Under the pieces are notes generated by a model. The model saw only the letters and a program-made list of their open reading frames with translations. It had not been told where the DNA came from and did no database searches. Of a DNA stretch of 8,571 nucleotides, positions 1 to 5,715 are shown one piece after another (position 1 is the first letter of the stretch; each line of letters starts with the position of its first letter). This DNA comes from Thermoleophilia bacterium (lineage in GTDB: Bacteria; Actinomycetota; Thermoleophilia; Gaiellales; Gaiellaceae), in the NCBI GenBank assembly GCA_016844515.1, contig JAERMP010000088.1, positions 1 through 8,571 on the forward strand. The letters are read 5' to 3'. A program made the position numbers and the translations under genes.

Positions 1-404
1 GCGCCTTCGTCGAGGTTCGCCGCGTCGCTGAAGCCGAACGACGCGTACCTCGTCTTGAACTTCTGCGCGCTCTGGAAGAAGCAGACGACCTTGCCGTCCA
101 TGGCGTACGCGGGCATCCCGTACCAGGTTCTCGGCGAGAGGGCTGGCGCGCTGGCTTTGATGATGGCATGGAGCCGCTCGGCCATGGCGCGATCCGGTTC
201 CGGCATCTCGGCGATCTTCGCGAGCACGTCGTGTTCCCCGTCCGCCTTGCCCGCACGTCGTCCGCGGCGCGCGGCCGCCTTGAGCTCTTGGGCGCGCTCC
301 CTCATCGCGGCTCGTTCCTCGTCCGTGAATCCCTGGGACGCCTTGCCGGTAGCGGTCGTAGCGGACGTCTTCGTGCCCTTCTTTGCAGGTTTCCTCTCAG
401 CCAT
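1..404 (-). CDS. DUF1801-family protein, C-terminus off the left edge
   Basis: The visible part is 134 codons. A Lys/Ala/Thr-rich tail (residues 1-22) is followed by a charged helix (about 26-50) and then the start of a DUF1801 (YdhG-like) domain from about residue 58. The stretch TWYGMPAY (93-100), then [16 protein letters not shown] (105-120) and FGFSDAANL, is what I recognise as typical of actinobacterial DUF1801 proteins. The C-terminal few tens of residues lie outside the window. The biochemical role is unknown; distant relatives have been called frataxin-like iron chaperones, which is not supported here. The start ATG (404-402) is well placed: GGAGG lies at 418-414 on the minus strand with a 9-nt spacer. 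The next unit to the right is separated by repeat copy 1. Family assignment is from motif recognition only. Confidence 0.85.
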   Translation of the reverse strand, partial: MAERKPAKKGTKTSATTATGKASQGFTDEERAAMRERAQELKAAARRGRRAGKADGEHDVLAKIAEMPEPDRAMAERLHAIIKASAPALSPRTWYGMPAYAMDGKVVCFFQSAQKFKTRYASFGFSDAANLDEG

Positions 405-469
405 TGCGAAGCACCTCCGTGCGTCGAACGAGTCCTAGCAACTTGACCTCCGCCTCGATCGCCGGACGC

Positions 470-663
470 TCAGCGGAGCTCCTGGATGCGGATGTCCATG
501 GCGGTCAGGGTAGTTGCGGCTCCGTGACCGGCGCTTTCCTCAGCTCGGACGACCCTCTTCTCGATCAAGCCTCGAAGTACACCAGCGGTTGTGCGGTCAG
601 CGACGGATCAGATGCGTGCAAGTCGCTCGGCGGGATGGCATTCGGGTCGCGTTCAAGCGCCAT
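470..663 (-). pseudogene. possible small frameshifted ORF starting inside repeat copy 1
   Basis: Two short minus-strand frames abut. From the ATG at 663-661, inside repeat copy 1, a frame reads MALERDPNAIPP and continues through QPLVYFEA to a TGA at 567-565. A frame one base off reads LIEKRVVRAEESAGHG from 568 through MDIRIQELR to a TGA at 472-470. A single extra base near 568 would join them into about 64 residues with protein-like composition. No family is recognised, there is no clear Shine-Dalgarno, and the apparent start is repeat-derived. It may be a decayed gene remnant or chance. Confidence 0.2.
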
Positions 664-680
664 TCCCGCACACTGGCGCA
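653..680 (+). repeat. interspersed 28-nt repeat, copy 1
   Basis: Left arm TCAAGCGCCATT (two changes from TCAAGGGACATT), middle CCCGCA, right arm CACTGGCGCA (one change). It lies 24 nt beyond the stop of the minus-strand GYD gene, in the gap between two minus-strand genes. The rest of the 405-704 gap holds only the doubtful small frames described at 470-663. Confidence 0.8.
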
Positions 681-704
681 CCCGACGGCGACCTCTTCGC
701 GCCG

Positions 705-1031
705 CTACGCGCCGGGCGCTTGGTACTGGACTTGCTCCGCCTTGCGCAGGGCGTCCATCGTTTCGTCGACGGTCAGCAGGACTGTCGTTTCCAGCGAGCT
801 AAGGGCACCGCCGCTACTAATCGCCAGCGCAACCGCGGCCATGGAAACGTTGTCGGGGGCCTCCCAGAGCGTGTAGCCGTCGTGTGTGCCGAAGGCGTAC
901 CAGAACCCGTGGAGCTTCCCATCGACCGACTCGATGTATGACTGAGCGGCCTTTCGGCGATCCTCCGGGTTGCCGATCAGCCTGGCCCAAGTCTCCGGCG
1001 TGTAGCTGAACCTCGAAAGATAGAGCGGCAT
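705..1031 (-). CDS. GYD-domain protein
   Basis: A complete 108-residue protein matching the usual length of the small single-domain GYD family, a ferredoxin-like alpha/beta fold of unknown function that is common in actinobacteria and proteobacteria. Recognisable blocks are MPLYLSRFSYTPETW at the N-terminus, the central GKLHGFWYAFGTHDGY (38-53), and ALAISSGGALSSLETTVLL (68-86). The name-giving GxYD is GTHD here (48-51). The start is supported by AGGAGG at 1041-1036 on the minus strand, 4 nt from the ATG, a short but usable spacing. It stands alone: the DUF1801 gene downstream and the divergent MBL-like gene upstream are each separated from it by a repeat copy. A weak -10-like CATACT lies at 1086-1081 on the minus strand without a recognisable -35. 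The substrate or partner is unknown. Confidence 0.9.
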   Translation of the reverse strand: MPLYLSRFSYTPETWARLIGNPEDRRKAAQSYIESVDGKLHGFWYAFGTHDGYTLWEAPDNVSMAAVALAISSGGALSSLETTVLLTVDETMDALRKAEQVQYQAPGA

Positions 1032-1166
1032 CGTCCCTCCTCTCGTTCGCCGACCCGGGCGAGTCGCCGGTAGGCGTCGAAGTATGACCGGGGGGAGAGC
1101 AGTCTGGCCTGAGGCGGCCTGGGGCGAATTCGTTTGCGACGAGGTCGTGGTAGCGGCGATCTAGTG

Positions 1167-1194
1167 TCGAGCGACATTCCTGAACACTCGCGCA
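1167..1194 (+). repeat. interspersed 28-nt repeat, copy 2
   Basis: Left arm TCGAGCGACATT, middle CCTGAA, right arm CACTCGCGCA (identical to consensus). It sits in the divergent gap between the GYD gene and the MBL-like gene, 136 nt from the first start and 102 nt from the second. Nothing else is evident in the gap (1032-1295) except the -10-like signals. Confidence 0.93.
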
Positions 1195-1283
1195 GGTAGC
1201 TGCTCCGTCGCTCGAACGTCACGCCAGCGGCACCCGACACAGGCGTCGACCGTCGCGTGCATCGGGAGCGCGCAGCGTTTCAG

Positions 1284-1289
1284 TAGCAT
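1284..1289 (+). promoter_or_regulatory. -10 hexamer TAGCAT, probable leaderless promoter
   Basis: TAGCAT fits the actinobacterial TAnnnT pattern and lies 6 nt before the GTG start of the MBL-like gene. Transcription would begin at or next to the start codon. No Shine-Dalgarno is present at the usual distance, in keeping with a leaderless message. No clear -35 is visible. Confidence 0.5.
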
Positions 1290-1295
1290 CGCGCC

Positions 1296-1964
1296 GTGCG
1301 CGAGTTGCGTCCGGGCCTGTGGCACTGGGAGGCACCGCACCCGCAGTGGCGGCCGACCGAGCCGTGGAGCGAGAACGTGTCGTCCTACGCGATCGACGAC
1401 GGGGAGCGGCTGCTGCTCTTCGATCCGCTGGCCGTGCCGAGCGAGCTTGGGGACCTCGCGGCCAGCCGCGAGACGACGATCGTGCTCACCGCGCCATGGC
1501 ATGAGCGCGACGCGCAGAGCCTGGTCGAGCGGCTCGGCGTGCCGGTCTACACGCCGCTGCCCGACACCGCGCAGGACCTCATGGACATGTACGGCCTCAC
1601 CGCCGAGCAGGCTGGCGACGGCAGTCCCGACCTCGTCTGGCTGCTCCGCGAGAAGAAAGGCGAGGCACGCCCGTACTCGTCCGGCGACCGGCTGCCGTTC
1701 GGTGCCGACGTGTTCCCCGGGCATAAGGCGAACGACACTGTGCTCTGGGTCGAGAGCCAGCGTGCGGTGATCTCCGGCGACACGCTCGTCGACTTCGGCC
1801 GGGGCCTCGAGATCAACGAGAGGTGGCTCCGCCCTGGCGTGACGCGCGAGGAGATCGCCGAGGGGCTGCGCCCGCTACTCGCACTGCCGGTCGAGCACGT
1901 GCTTGCGACGCACGGCGGGCCGACCGACCGGGCCGCCCTCGAGCGCGCGCTGTCCTCTACCTAG
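1296..1964 (+). CDS. metallo-beta-lactamase-fold-like protein with degenerate metal motif
   Basis: 222 residues from a GTG start. The layout follows an MBL fold: an N-terminal strand region with SSYAIDDGERLLLFDP (29-44), then TIVLTAPWHERDA (61-73) where the HxHxDH motif would be, VFPGHKANDTVLWVESQRAVISGDTL (139-164) and HVLATHGGP (201-209). Possible ligands are H69, D72, H143, D162 and H206. The canonical HxHxDH is reduced to WHERD, so a normal dinuclear site is doubtful. I have seen this degenerate form in actinobacterial proteins labelled MBL-fold hydrolases. Hydrolase activity is possible but not shown, and the substrate is unknown. The GTG is preferred because of the TAGCAT hexamer 6 nt upstream. 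Third positions are about 93% G/C over the first 60 codons by hand count. The stop is only 5 nt from repeat copy 3. Confidence 0.8.
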   Translation: MRELRPGLWHWEAPHPQWRPTEPWSENVSSYAIDDGERLLLFDPLAVPSELGDLAASRETTIVLTAPWHERDAQSLVERLGVPVYTPLPDTAQDLMDMYGLTAEQAGDGSPDLVWLLREKKGEARPYSSGDRLPFGADVFPGHKANDTVLWVESQRAVISGDTLVDFGRGLEINERWLRPGVTREEIAEGLRPLLALPVEHVLATHGGPTDRAALERALSST

Positions 1965-1969
1965 TTCGT

Positions 1970-1997
1970 TCAAGGGACATTCCCACACGCTCGCGCA
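1970..1997 (+). repeat. interspersed 28-nt repeat, copy 3
   Basis: Left arm TCAAGGGACATT (perfect), middle CCCACA, right arm CGCTCGCGCA (one change). It lies between two + strand genes, starting 6 nt after the stop of the MBL-like gene and ending 53 nt before the iminopeptidase start. A -10-like TATTAG follows at 2032-2037. Confidence 0.95.
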
Positions 1998-2050
1998 AGC
2001 CTGCGCCATCTCGCAGGGCCCGCTGATGCGTTATTAGCGAGACTCTCGAG

Positions 2051-3010
2051 ATGGCCGAGCCGCATCCGCCGATCGAGCCGTATGACCACGGGATGCTCGA
2101 CGTGGGCGATCACAACCTCGTGTACTGGGAGGCGTGCGGCAACCCGGACGGAAAGCCTGCACTGGTCGTTCACGGCGGGCCGGGATCGGGTTGCGGTACG
2201 GGTAGCCGTCGCTCCTTCGACCCCGACCGCTACCGGGCGGTGCTCTTCGACCAGCGCGGCTGCGGTCGCAGCACGCCGCACGCGAGCGACCCCGCCGCGG
2301 ACATGAGGGTGAACACGACGGAGCACTTGCTCGCGGACATGGAGCTGCTGCGCGCACACCTCAGGATCGAGAAATGGCTGCTGTTCGGAGGGTCGTGGGG
2401 ATCGACGTTGATCCTCGCCTACGCCGAGCGGCATCCAGAGCGCGTGTCGGCGATTGTCATACCCAGCGTAACCACGTGCCGACGGTCCGAGATCGACTGG
2501 CTCTACGGGGGCGTGGGACGCTTCTTCCCCGAGGAATGGGAGCGGTTTCGAGCCGGTGTTCCCGAGGCCGAGCGCGACGGCAATCTCCTCGCGGCGTACG
2601 CGCGGCTCATGGAGGACCCTGATGCGAACGTCCGCGGCATAGCCGCCGCCGACTGGCTGGCGTGGGAAGACACGGTCATCTCGCAGGAACCGCATGGGGT
2701 GCCCAAGGCGTACAGCTCGCGGCCGCCCGCCGCGCAGCTCGCCTTCGTACGGATCTGCGCCCACTACTACTCGAACGGAGCGTGGCTGGAAGAGGGTGCG
2801 CTGCTTCGTGACGCGGATCGCCTGGCAGGCATTCCAGGTGTTCTCATCCACGGCCGCCTCGACATGGGCTCCCCGCTCGGCACCGCTTGGGAACTCGCGC
2901 GAGCCTGGCCGGACGCGCAGCTCGTGGTCGTCGACGACGCAGGACACACGGGCAGCAAGGCCATGAATAGCGGAGTCCTCGAAGCGCTCGAACGGTTTGT
3001 ACGCGATTGA
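2051..3010 (+). CDS. pip: proline iminopeptidase (alpha/beta hydrolase, peptidase family S33)
   Basis: 319 residues, the normal length for bacterial proline iminopeptidases, which remove N-terminal proline from peptides in the cytoplasm. The motifs are in order: HGGPGSGCG (41-49, oxyanion region), FDQRGCGRS (66-74), GGSWGS (113-118) with nucleophile Ser115, GRLDMGSP (268-275) with acid Asp271, and DAGHTG (296-301) with catalytic His299. The catalytic triad is intact. The more usual GRYDxxCP around the acid is GRLDMGSP here, which may change substrate preference. No signal peptide is seen. The ATG has no convincing Shine-Dalgarno. A TATTAG hexamer at 2032-2037 would place transcription start near 2044, giving a leader of only about 7 nt. 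The stop codon TGA (3008-3010) lies within repeat copy 4. Gene expression looks independent of the neighbours. Confidence 0.93.
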   Translation: MAEPHPPIEPYDHGMLDVGDHNLVYWEACGNPDGKPALVVHGGPGSGCGTGSRRSFDPDRYRAVLFDQRGCGRSTPHASDPAADMRVNTTEHLLADMELLRAHLRIEKWLLFGGSWGSTLILAYAERHPERVSAIVIPSVTTCRRSEIDWLYGGVGRFFPEEWERFRAGVPEAERDGNLLAAYARLMEDPDANVRGIAAADWLAWEDTVISQEPHGVPKAYSSRPPAAQLAFVRICAHYYSNGAWLEEGALLRDADRLAGIPGVLIHGRLDMGSPLGTAWELARAWPDAQLVVVDDAGHTGSKAMNSGVLEALERFVRD

Positions 3011-3034
3011 GGGACACTTCCGATCACTCGGGCA
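3007..3034 (+). repeat. interspersed 28-nt repeat, copy 4 (contains the pip stop codon)
   Basis: Left arm TTGAGGGACACT, middle TCCGAT, right arm CACTCGGGCA. It sits in the convergent gap between pip and the beta-propeller gene, and its second to fourth bases are the TGA stop of pip. It shares the TCCGAT middle with copy 7. Confidence 0.9.
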
Positions 3035-3065
3035 CCCGATTGTGGTCTCCGCCGTAATGCAGTTG

Positions 3066-3087
3066 GCCTAGGCAGCCACAGGTGGCT
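3066..3087. terminator. small inverted repeats between convergent genes
   Basis: GCCTAGGC (3066-3073) is a perfect palindrome, followed directly by AGCCA, loop CAGG, TGGCT (3074-3087). They lie between two convergent stops and could help terminate either transcript. There is no T-tract, so this is tentative. Confidence 0.25.
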
Positions 3088-3097
3088 AACGGACCTA

Positions 3098-4105
3098 TCA
3101 CGGCCGCCAGGCTGGTTCGCCATCCCAGACCTCGTTTTCCGTGATCCGGCGTACGTCGTCGCCGTTGGCGTTCATCACGTAGATCTCGATCTCATGCGCA
3201 TTCGGGTTCGAGCGGTCGGATGCGAAGGCGATCAGGCGGCCGTCCTGTGACCACGCGGGCGAGCCATCGTTCGCCTGGGACTCAGTCAGCCGCTGCTCCT
3301 CTCGGCCGTCGGCGCCCACGACGTAGATCTCGCCGCTCGTTCCGCACTCGTGGAAGCAGGTTCTGCCGAAGCGATCGCGGAAGGAGGTGAACGCGATGCG
3401 CTTCCCATCGGGCGACCAGTCGGGCTCTCCGCCGTCGCTCGTCAGCTTCCTGAGCGTGCGGCCCTCGAGTGCGACGAGGTAGAGCGCGGCGCTCGGACTC
3501 TCGGAACCGGTACTTGGCGCGATTCGCGTGAATGCGATCATCGATCCATCCGGGGACCACGCGGGGCTGAAATCGAAGGTCGGCCATGCAGCCTGCGTCA
3601 GCTGGACCTCGTCGTCGCCGGCCTCGCCCAGCACGAAGATGCCGCTGCGCGCCCCGGCTGTGCCTTGGTCGACGATGCGCGTGAACGCGATGCGTTTCCC
3701 GTCCGGCGACCAGCTCGGGCTTGTGTCTACGTCGTCGTTCGTCGTGAGCCGGCGCCGGTCTGTCCCGTCCGCATCCATGACGTAGATCTCGCTCAGGCGC
3801 GGATCCTCGGCGAGCGTGCCGATCTGGGCCGCGAAGGCGATCTGCGTGCCGTCGGGCGACCAGGCCGGGCTCGCGCTTCCGGCCGCGTCGCTCTGCGGCG
3901 GTTCGACCTCGGTCAGCCGCCTACGGTCGCTTCCGTCCGCCGCCATGAGCCAGATCTCGTTCCAGCCGGTCCGATTGACCGTGAACGCGATTTCTCCGCT
4001 GCCGTGCTCAGCTTTCATGCTGTCGCTTCCGTCGCAGGCGACGAGTAAGACCAGGGCCGCGAACAGCGGGATCGCGCGCACAGCGAGCGCTGACTGCCTC
4101 GTCAC
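3098..4105 (-). CDS. PD40 (TolB-like) beta-propeller lipoprotein
   Basis: 335 residues from the GTG at 4105-4103. The N-terminus VTRQSALAVRAIPLFAALVL ends in a lipobox LVAC with Cys24, indicating a signal peptide and lipid anchoring on the outer face of the membrane. The rest is PD40 repeats: WSPDG or WSQDG at 82-86, 132-136, 183-187, 230-234 and 285-289, each followed by an IAFT/IAFA strand and an EIYVM-type strand ending in a DG...RRLT turn. The N-terminal strand (from about residue 38) and the final PAWRP suggest a closed six-bladed propeller. Such proteins usually mediate protein or ligand contacts; no enzyme motif is seen. An upstream ATG at 4183 is in frame, but its first residues come from repeat copy 5 and the signal peptide would be misplaced. 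The GTG is further favoured by a TAGGCT hexamer 7 nt upstream. The partner is unknown. Confidence 0.88.
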   Translation of the reverse strand: MTRQSALAVRAIPLFAALVLLVACDGSDSMKAEHGSGEIAFTVNRTGWNEIWLMAADGSDRRRLTEVEPPQSDAAGSASPAWSPDGTQIAFAAQIGTLAEDPRLSEIYVMDADGTDRRRLTTNDDVDTSPSWSPDGKRIAFTRIVDQGTAGARSGIFVLGEAGDDEVQLTQAAWPTFDFSPAWSPDGSMIAFTRIAPSTGSESPSAALYLVALEGRTLRKLTSDGGEPDWSPDGKRIAFTSFRDRFGRTCFHECGTSGEIYVVGADGREEQRLTESQANDGSPAWSQDGRLIAFASDRSNPNAHEIEIYVMNANGDDVRRITENEVWDGEPAWRP

Positions 4106-4112
4106 GTTCGCG

Positions 4113-4118
4113 AGCCTA
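4113..4118 (-). promoter_or_regulatory. -10 hexamer TAGGCT, probable leaderless promoter
   Basis: On the minus strand TAGGCT is followed by 7 nt and then the GTG of the beta-propeller lipoprotein. No Shine-Dalgarno precedes that GTG. This matches the arrangement before the genes at 1296 and 4981. Confidence 0.5.
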
Positions 4119-4162
4119 GCCGCGTGAGAGTGCGCGGCGATCCCGCTCAACTGCCTCAGTCG

Positions 4163-4190
4163 GCAAGGGAGATTCCTGAACACTCGCGCA
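4163..4190 (+). repeat. interspersed 28-nt repeat, copy 5
   Basis: Left arm GCAAGGGAGATT (two changes), middle CCTGAA, right arm CACTCGCGCA (perfect). It lies between two minus-strand genes, 57 nt upstream of the lipoprotein start and 89 nt past the stop of the next gene. It is the only copy lacking T at the first position. Confidence 0.93.
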
Positions 4191-4206
4191 CACCGGCACC
4201 CTCTTG

Positions 4207-4261
4207 CCCGACAACCCGCGGCGCTGCCTCGACCTCGTAACCGCGCCTTCGGGTTGTCCGG
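4207..4261. terminator. long imperfect inverted repeat
   Basis: GACAACCCG (4210-4218) pairs perfectly with CGGGTTGTC (4250-4258), and the outer three bases pair at two of three positions. Inside, GGCGC (4220-4224) pairs with GCGCC (4243-4247) around an 18-nt loop. It lies just past the stop of the minus-strand gene ending at 4280, so a terminator or mRNA 3' hairpin is the simplest reading. There is no T-tract. It lies 16 nt from repeat copy 5. Confidence 0.4.
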
Positions 4262-4279
4262 CGGCCTTCTCTCCCTCGC

Positions 4280-4981
4280 TCAGGAGGCGTCGACGTTGAA
4301 CACGATGTCACTCGCCTCTTCTGGAGAATCGGCAAACGCGGCTTTCGCGGCACGTTCGAGACGATCTGCGAAGCGCAACACGGCAGCCCTCATCTCGCTC
4401 AGGGAGACGGTCCTGCCCGCTGCCGTCAATTCGATGAGCCCGACCGGTGACTCGCATTGTCGACCTACCGGATTAACCACCGGGATCCCCTTCACCCGAG
4501 CCAACGTTCCAGGTACGAACGCTGCTGCCTTGAGAGCATCGCCGGGCTCCACGGGAGGAGCAGCCCATGACAGGCTGCCCCAGATTGGATGACCAGTGTC
4601 GGCGATCTTGTGAACCTGGCCGTAGAGATGCTGAACGGCGTTTCTGAGGTCCTCGATCGGCCCAAGTGAGTGGAGGAACGACTTCACGCCTGGGCTCGAC
4701 TTCTTGAGACCAGGCATCGAATCGACCAGGACGCGCAGGCGGTTGAGGACATCAACCAGAGACCATGCGTCCAACAGGATCGCGGAATCGAGGCGAGACA
4801 TCTCGTCGGACTCTTTCGGCAGGGATGCGTTCGCCGACTCGTACAACGACATCTTGGCAGCAAGGGACTCTTGAAGACGCTCATAGGCCAGGCTGGCCAT
4901 CCGAAACGACTCTTCGATGGCGTCGAGGTACAAGACTTGGCGTCGCGGGAGAAACGCGGGGCGCCCGATGTCCGCTGCCAC
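4280..4981 (-). CDS. uncharacterised all-helical protein with HEPN-like RNxxxH motif
   Basis: 233 residues from a GTG start. I do not recognise the family. Residues 17-50 and 62-120 read as amphipathic helices (for example RLDSAILLDAWSLVDVLNRL, 63-82), and there is a C-terminal helix at about 194-216. EDLRNAVQHLYG (110-121) contains R113-N-A-V-Q-H118, which fits the RX4-6H motif with Asn after Arg that marks HEPN ribonuclease domains. This is a motif match only. The middle (130-190) is likely beta or loop, ending in a polar tail. No signal peptide or membrane segment is seen. No nucleotidyltransferase (MNT) partner, the usual HEPN companion, is adjacent. Third-position G/C is about 77% over 60 codons by hand count, lower than in the MBL-like gene, suggesting a different origin. 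The GTG start is supported by TAGCCT 6 nt upstream. Confidence 0.75.
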   Translation of the reverse strand: MAADIGRPAFLPRRQVLYLDAIEESFRMASLAYERLQESLAAKMSLYESANASLPKESDEMSRLDSAILLDAWSLVDVLNRLRVLVDSMPGLKKSSPGVKSFLHSLGPIEDLRNAVQHLYGQVHKIADTGHPIWGSLSWAAPPVEPGDALKAAAFVPGTLARVKGIPVVNPVGRQCESPVGLIELTAAGRTVSLSEMRAAVLRFADRLERAAKAAFADSPEEASDIVFNVDAS

Positions 4982-4987
4982 GTACAG

Positions 4988-4993
4988 AGGCTA
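4988..4993 (-). promoter_or_regulatory. -10 hexamer TAGCCT, probable leaderless promoter
   Basis: On the minus strand TAGCCT, then the 6-nt spacer CTGTAC, then the GTG start at 4981. There is no Shine-Dalgarno. The spacer length is the same as for the gene starting at 1296. Confidence 0.5.
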
Positions 4994-5034
4994 TCCAGCG
5001 CCGTTCGCGAGCTGACACTTGCCTGGTTTCGTCT

Positions 5035-5058
5035 CGGGCGACATTCAAGACGCTGCGG
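5035..5058 (+). repeat. possible degenerate half copy of the repeat
   Basis: CGGGCGACATTC (5035-5046) matches the left half of copy 2 at 11 of 12 positions, but the right half has decayed or never existed. It lies about 45 nt before intact copy 7 in the same orientation. It could be chance. Confidence 0.2.
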
Positions 5059-5091
5059 AACTTCGTCTACGTTCCCCGAGCGCGTACCGGC

Positions 5092-5119
5092 TCAAGGGAC
5101 ATTTCCGATCACTCGCACA
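5092..5119 (+). repeat. interspersed 28-nt repeat, copy 7
   Basis: Left arm TCAAGGGACATT (perfect), middle TCCGAT, right arm CACTCGCACA (one change). It is in the divergent gap between the HEPN-like gene and the DsrE gene, 110 nt from the first start and 131 nt from the second. Number 6 is reserved for the degenerate half copy at 5035. Confidence 0.95.
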
Positions 5120-5207
5120 GATCGGTGTCGTGTGCCCCGACGCGTCAGTCGTGCATCGGCCCGCCCACACCCCGAGCTCTTCACTGCCTCCGCGTGGAGC
5201 GTGTTAC

Positions 5208-5213
5208 TAGAGT
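5208..5213 (+). promoter_or_regulatory. -10 hexamer TAGAGT for the DsrE gene
   Basis: TAGAGT fits TAnnnT and would give a leader of about 30 nt containing the AAGGAGG ribosome-binding site at 5237-5243. No convincing -35 is visible; TTCACT at 5180-5185 is too far upstream. Weak call. Confidence 0.3.
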
Positions 5214-5250
5214 GACGGGCGCACCCCATCGATCCGAAGGAGGGCCACCC

Positions 5251-5619
5251 ATGGCCGACGGAGCCAAAGTCGTCATCAACCTCGCGACGGGACTCGAGGA
5301 CCCCGAGCGGGTAACAGTCGCATTCCTCGTCGGTGGCGCAGCCGCCGAACAGGGCAAGCAGGTCGCCATGTTCTTGACCAAGGAGGCGGTCCGGCTCGCG
5401 GTCCCAGGTGTGGCAGAAGCGGTTGCCTGCGACGGCTGCCCGCCGCTCGGCCAGCTCTTCCAACAGTTCGCCGACAACGGTGGCGAGCTGCTCGTCTGCC
5501 CGATCTGCGTCAACTCCCGGAAGATCCCCCAGAACTTCGTGGAGAACGCTCGCCTCGCGGGCGCCACCCCCCTGTGGGAATGGATCGGAGCGGACGCGGC
5601 GACCGTCTTCAGTTACTAG
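5251..5619 (+). CDS. DsrE-family protein
   Basis: 122 residues with a strong start: AAGGAGG followed by GCCACCC and ATG. The DsrE/DsrF/TusD-like alpha/beta fold is indicated by VVINLATGLEDPERVTVAFL (7-26), GKQVAMFLTKEAVRLA (35-50), and a C-terminal ARLAGATPLWEWIG (100-113). Two cysteine pairs, C60/C63 in ACDGCPPL and C83/C86 in LVCPICVNSR, suggest thiol or persulfide chemistry or metal binding, as in sulfur-relay relatives. I recognise the overall sequence as a common stand-alone actinobacterial DsrE subtype. No other dsr, tus or sulfur-oxidation genes are nearby, so the partner is unknown. It is predicted cytoplasmic. Divergent from the HEPN-like gene and convergent with the methyltransferase, with a repeat copy on each side. 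Confidence 0.9.
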   Translation: MADGAKVVINLATGLEDPERVTVAFLVGGAAAEQGKQVAMFLTKEAVRLAVPGVAEAVACDGCPPLGQLFQQFADNGGELLVCPICVNSRKIPQNFVENARLAGATPLWEWIGADAATVFSY

Positions 5620-5672
5620 CGCTCACGCCACCGGAGCCCTCGTCGCCGTCCGGAGGTGCAACCAGTGGTGCT

Positions 5673-5701
5673 TCGAGGGACATTACCCGCACACTCGCGC
5701 A
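5673..5701 (+). repeat. interspersed repeat, copy 8, with one inserted base
   Basis: Left arm TCGAGGGACATT (one change), an extra A, middle CCCGCA, right arm CACTCGCGCA (perfect). It lies between convergent genes, 53 nt after the DsrE stop and 14 nt from the methyltransferase stop. It is the only copy of 29 nt. Confidence 0.93.
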
Positions 5702-5715
5702 GACGAGCGCGTTCG

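Noticed and set aside
1297..1309. Inverted partial copy of the repeat (TGCGCGAGTTGCG)
   Set aside because: It encodes the RELRPGLW N-terminus of the MBL-like protein, is short and needs a gap to align; chance similarity.
1970..2947. 325-codon minus-strand ORF
   Set aside because: Antisense of pip, whose full set of catalytic motifs is on the + strand; its product has Arg/Pro/Val-rich shadow composition.
4765..5619. 284-codon + frame covering the DsrE gene
   Set aside because: Only the last 122 codons are the DsrE protein, with a strong ribosome-binding site at its ATG; the extension is antisense to the HEPN-like gene and crosses a repeat.
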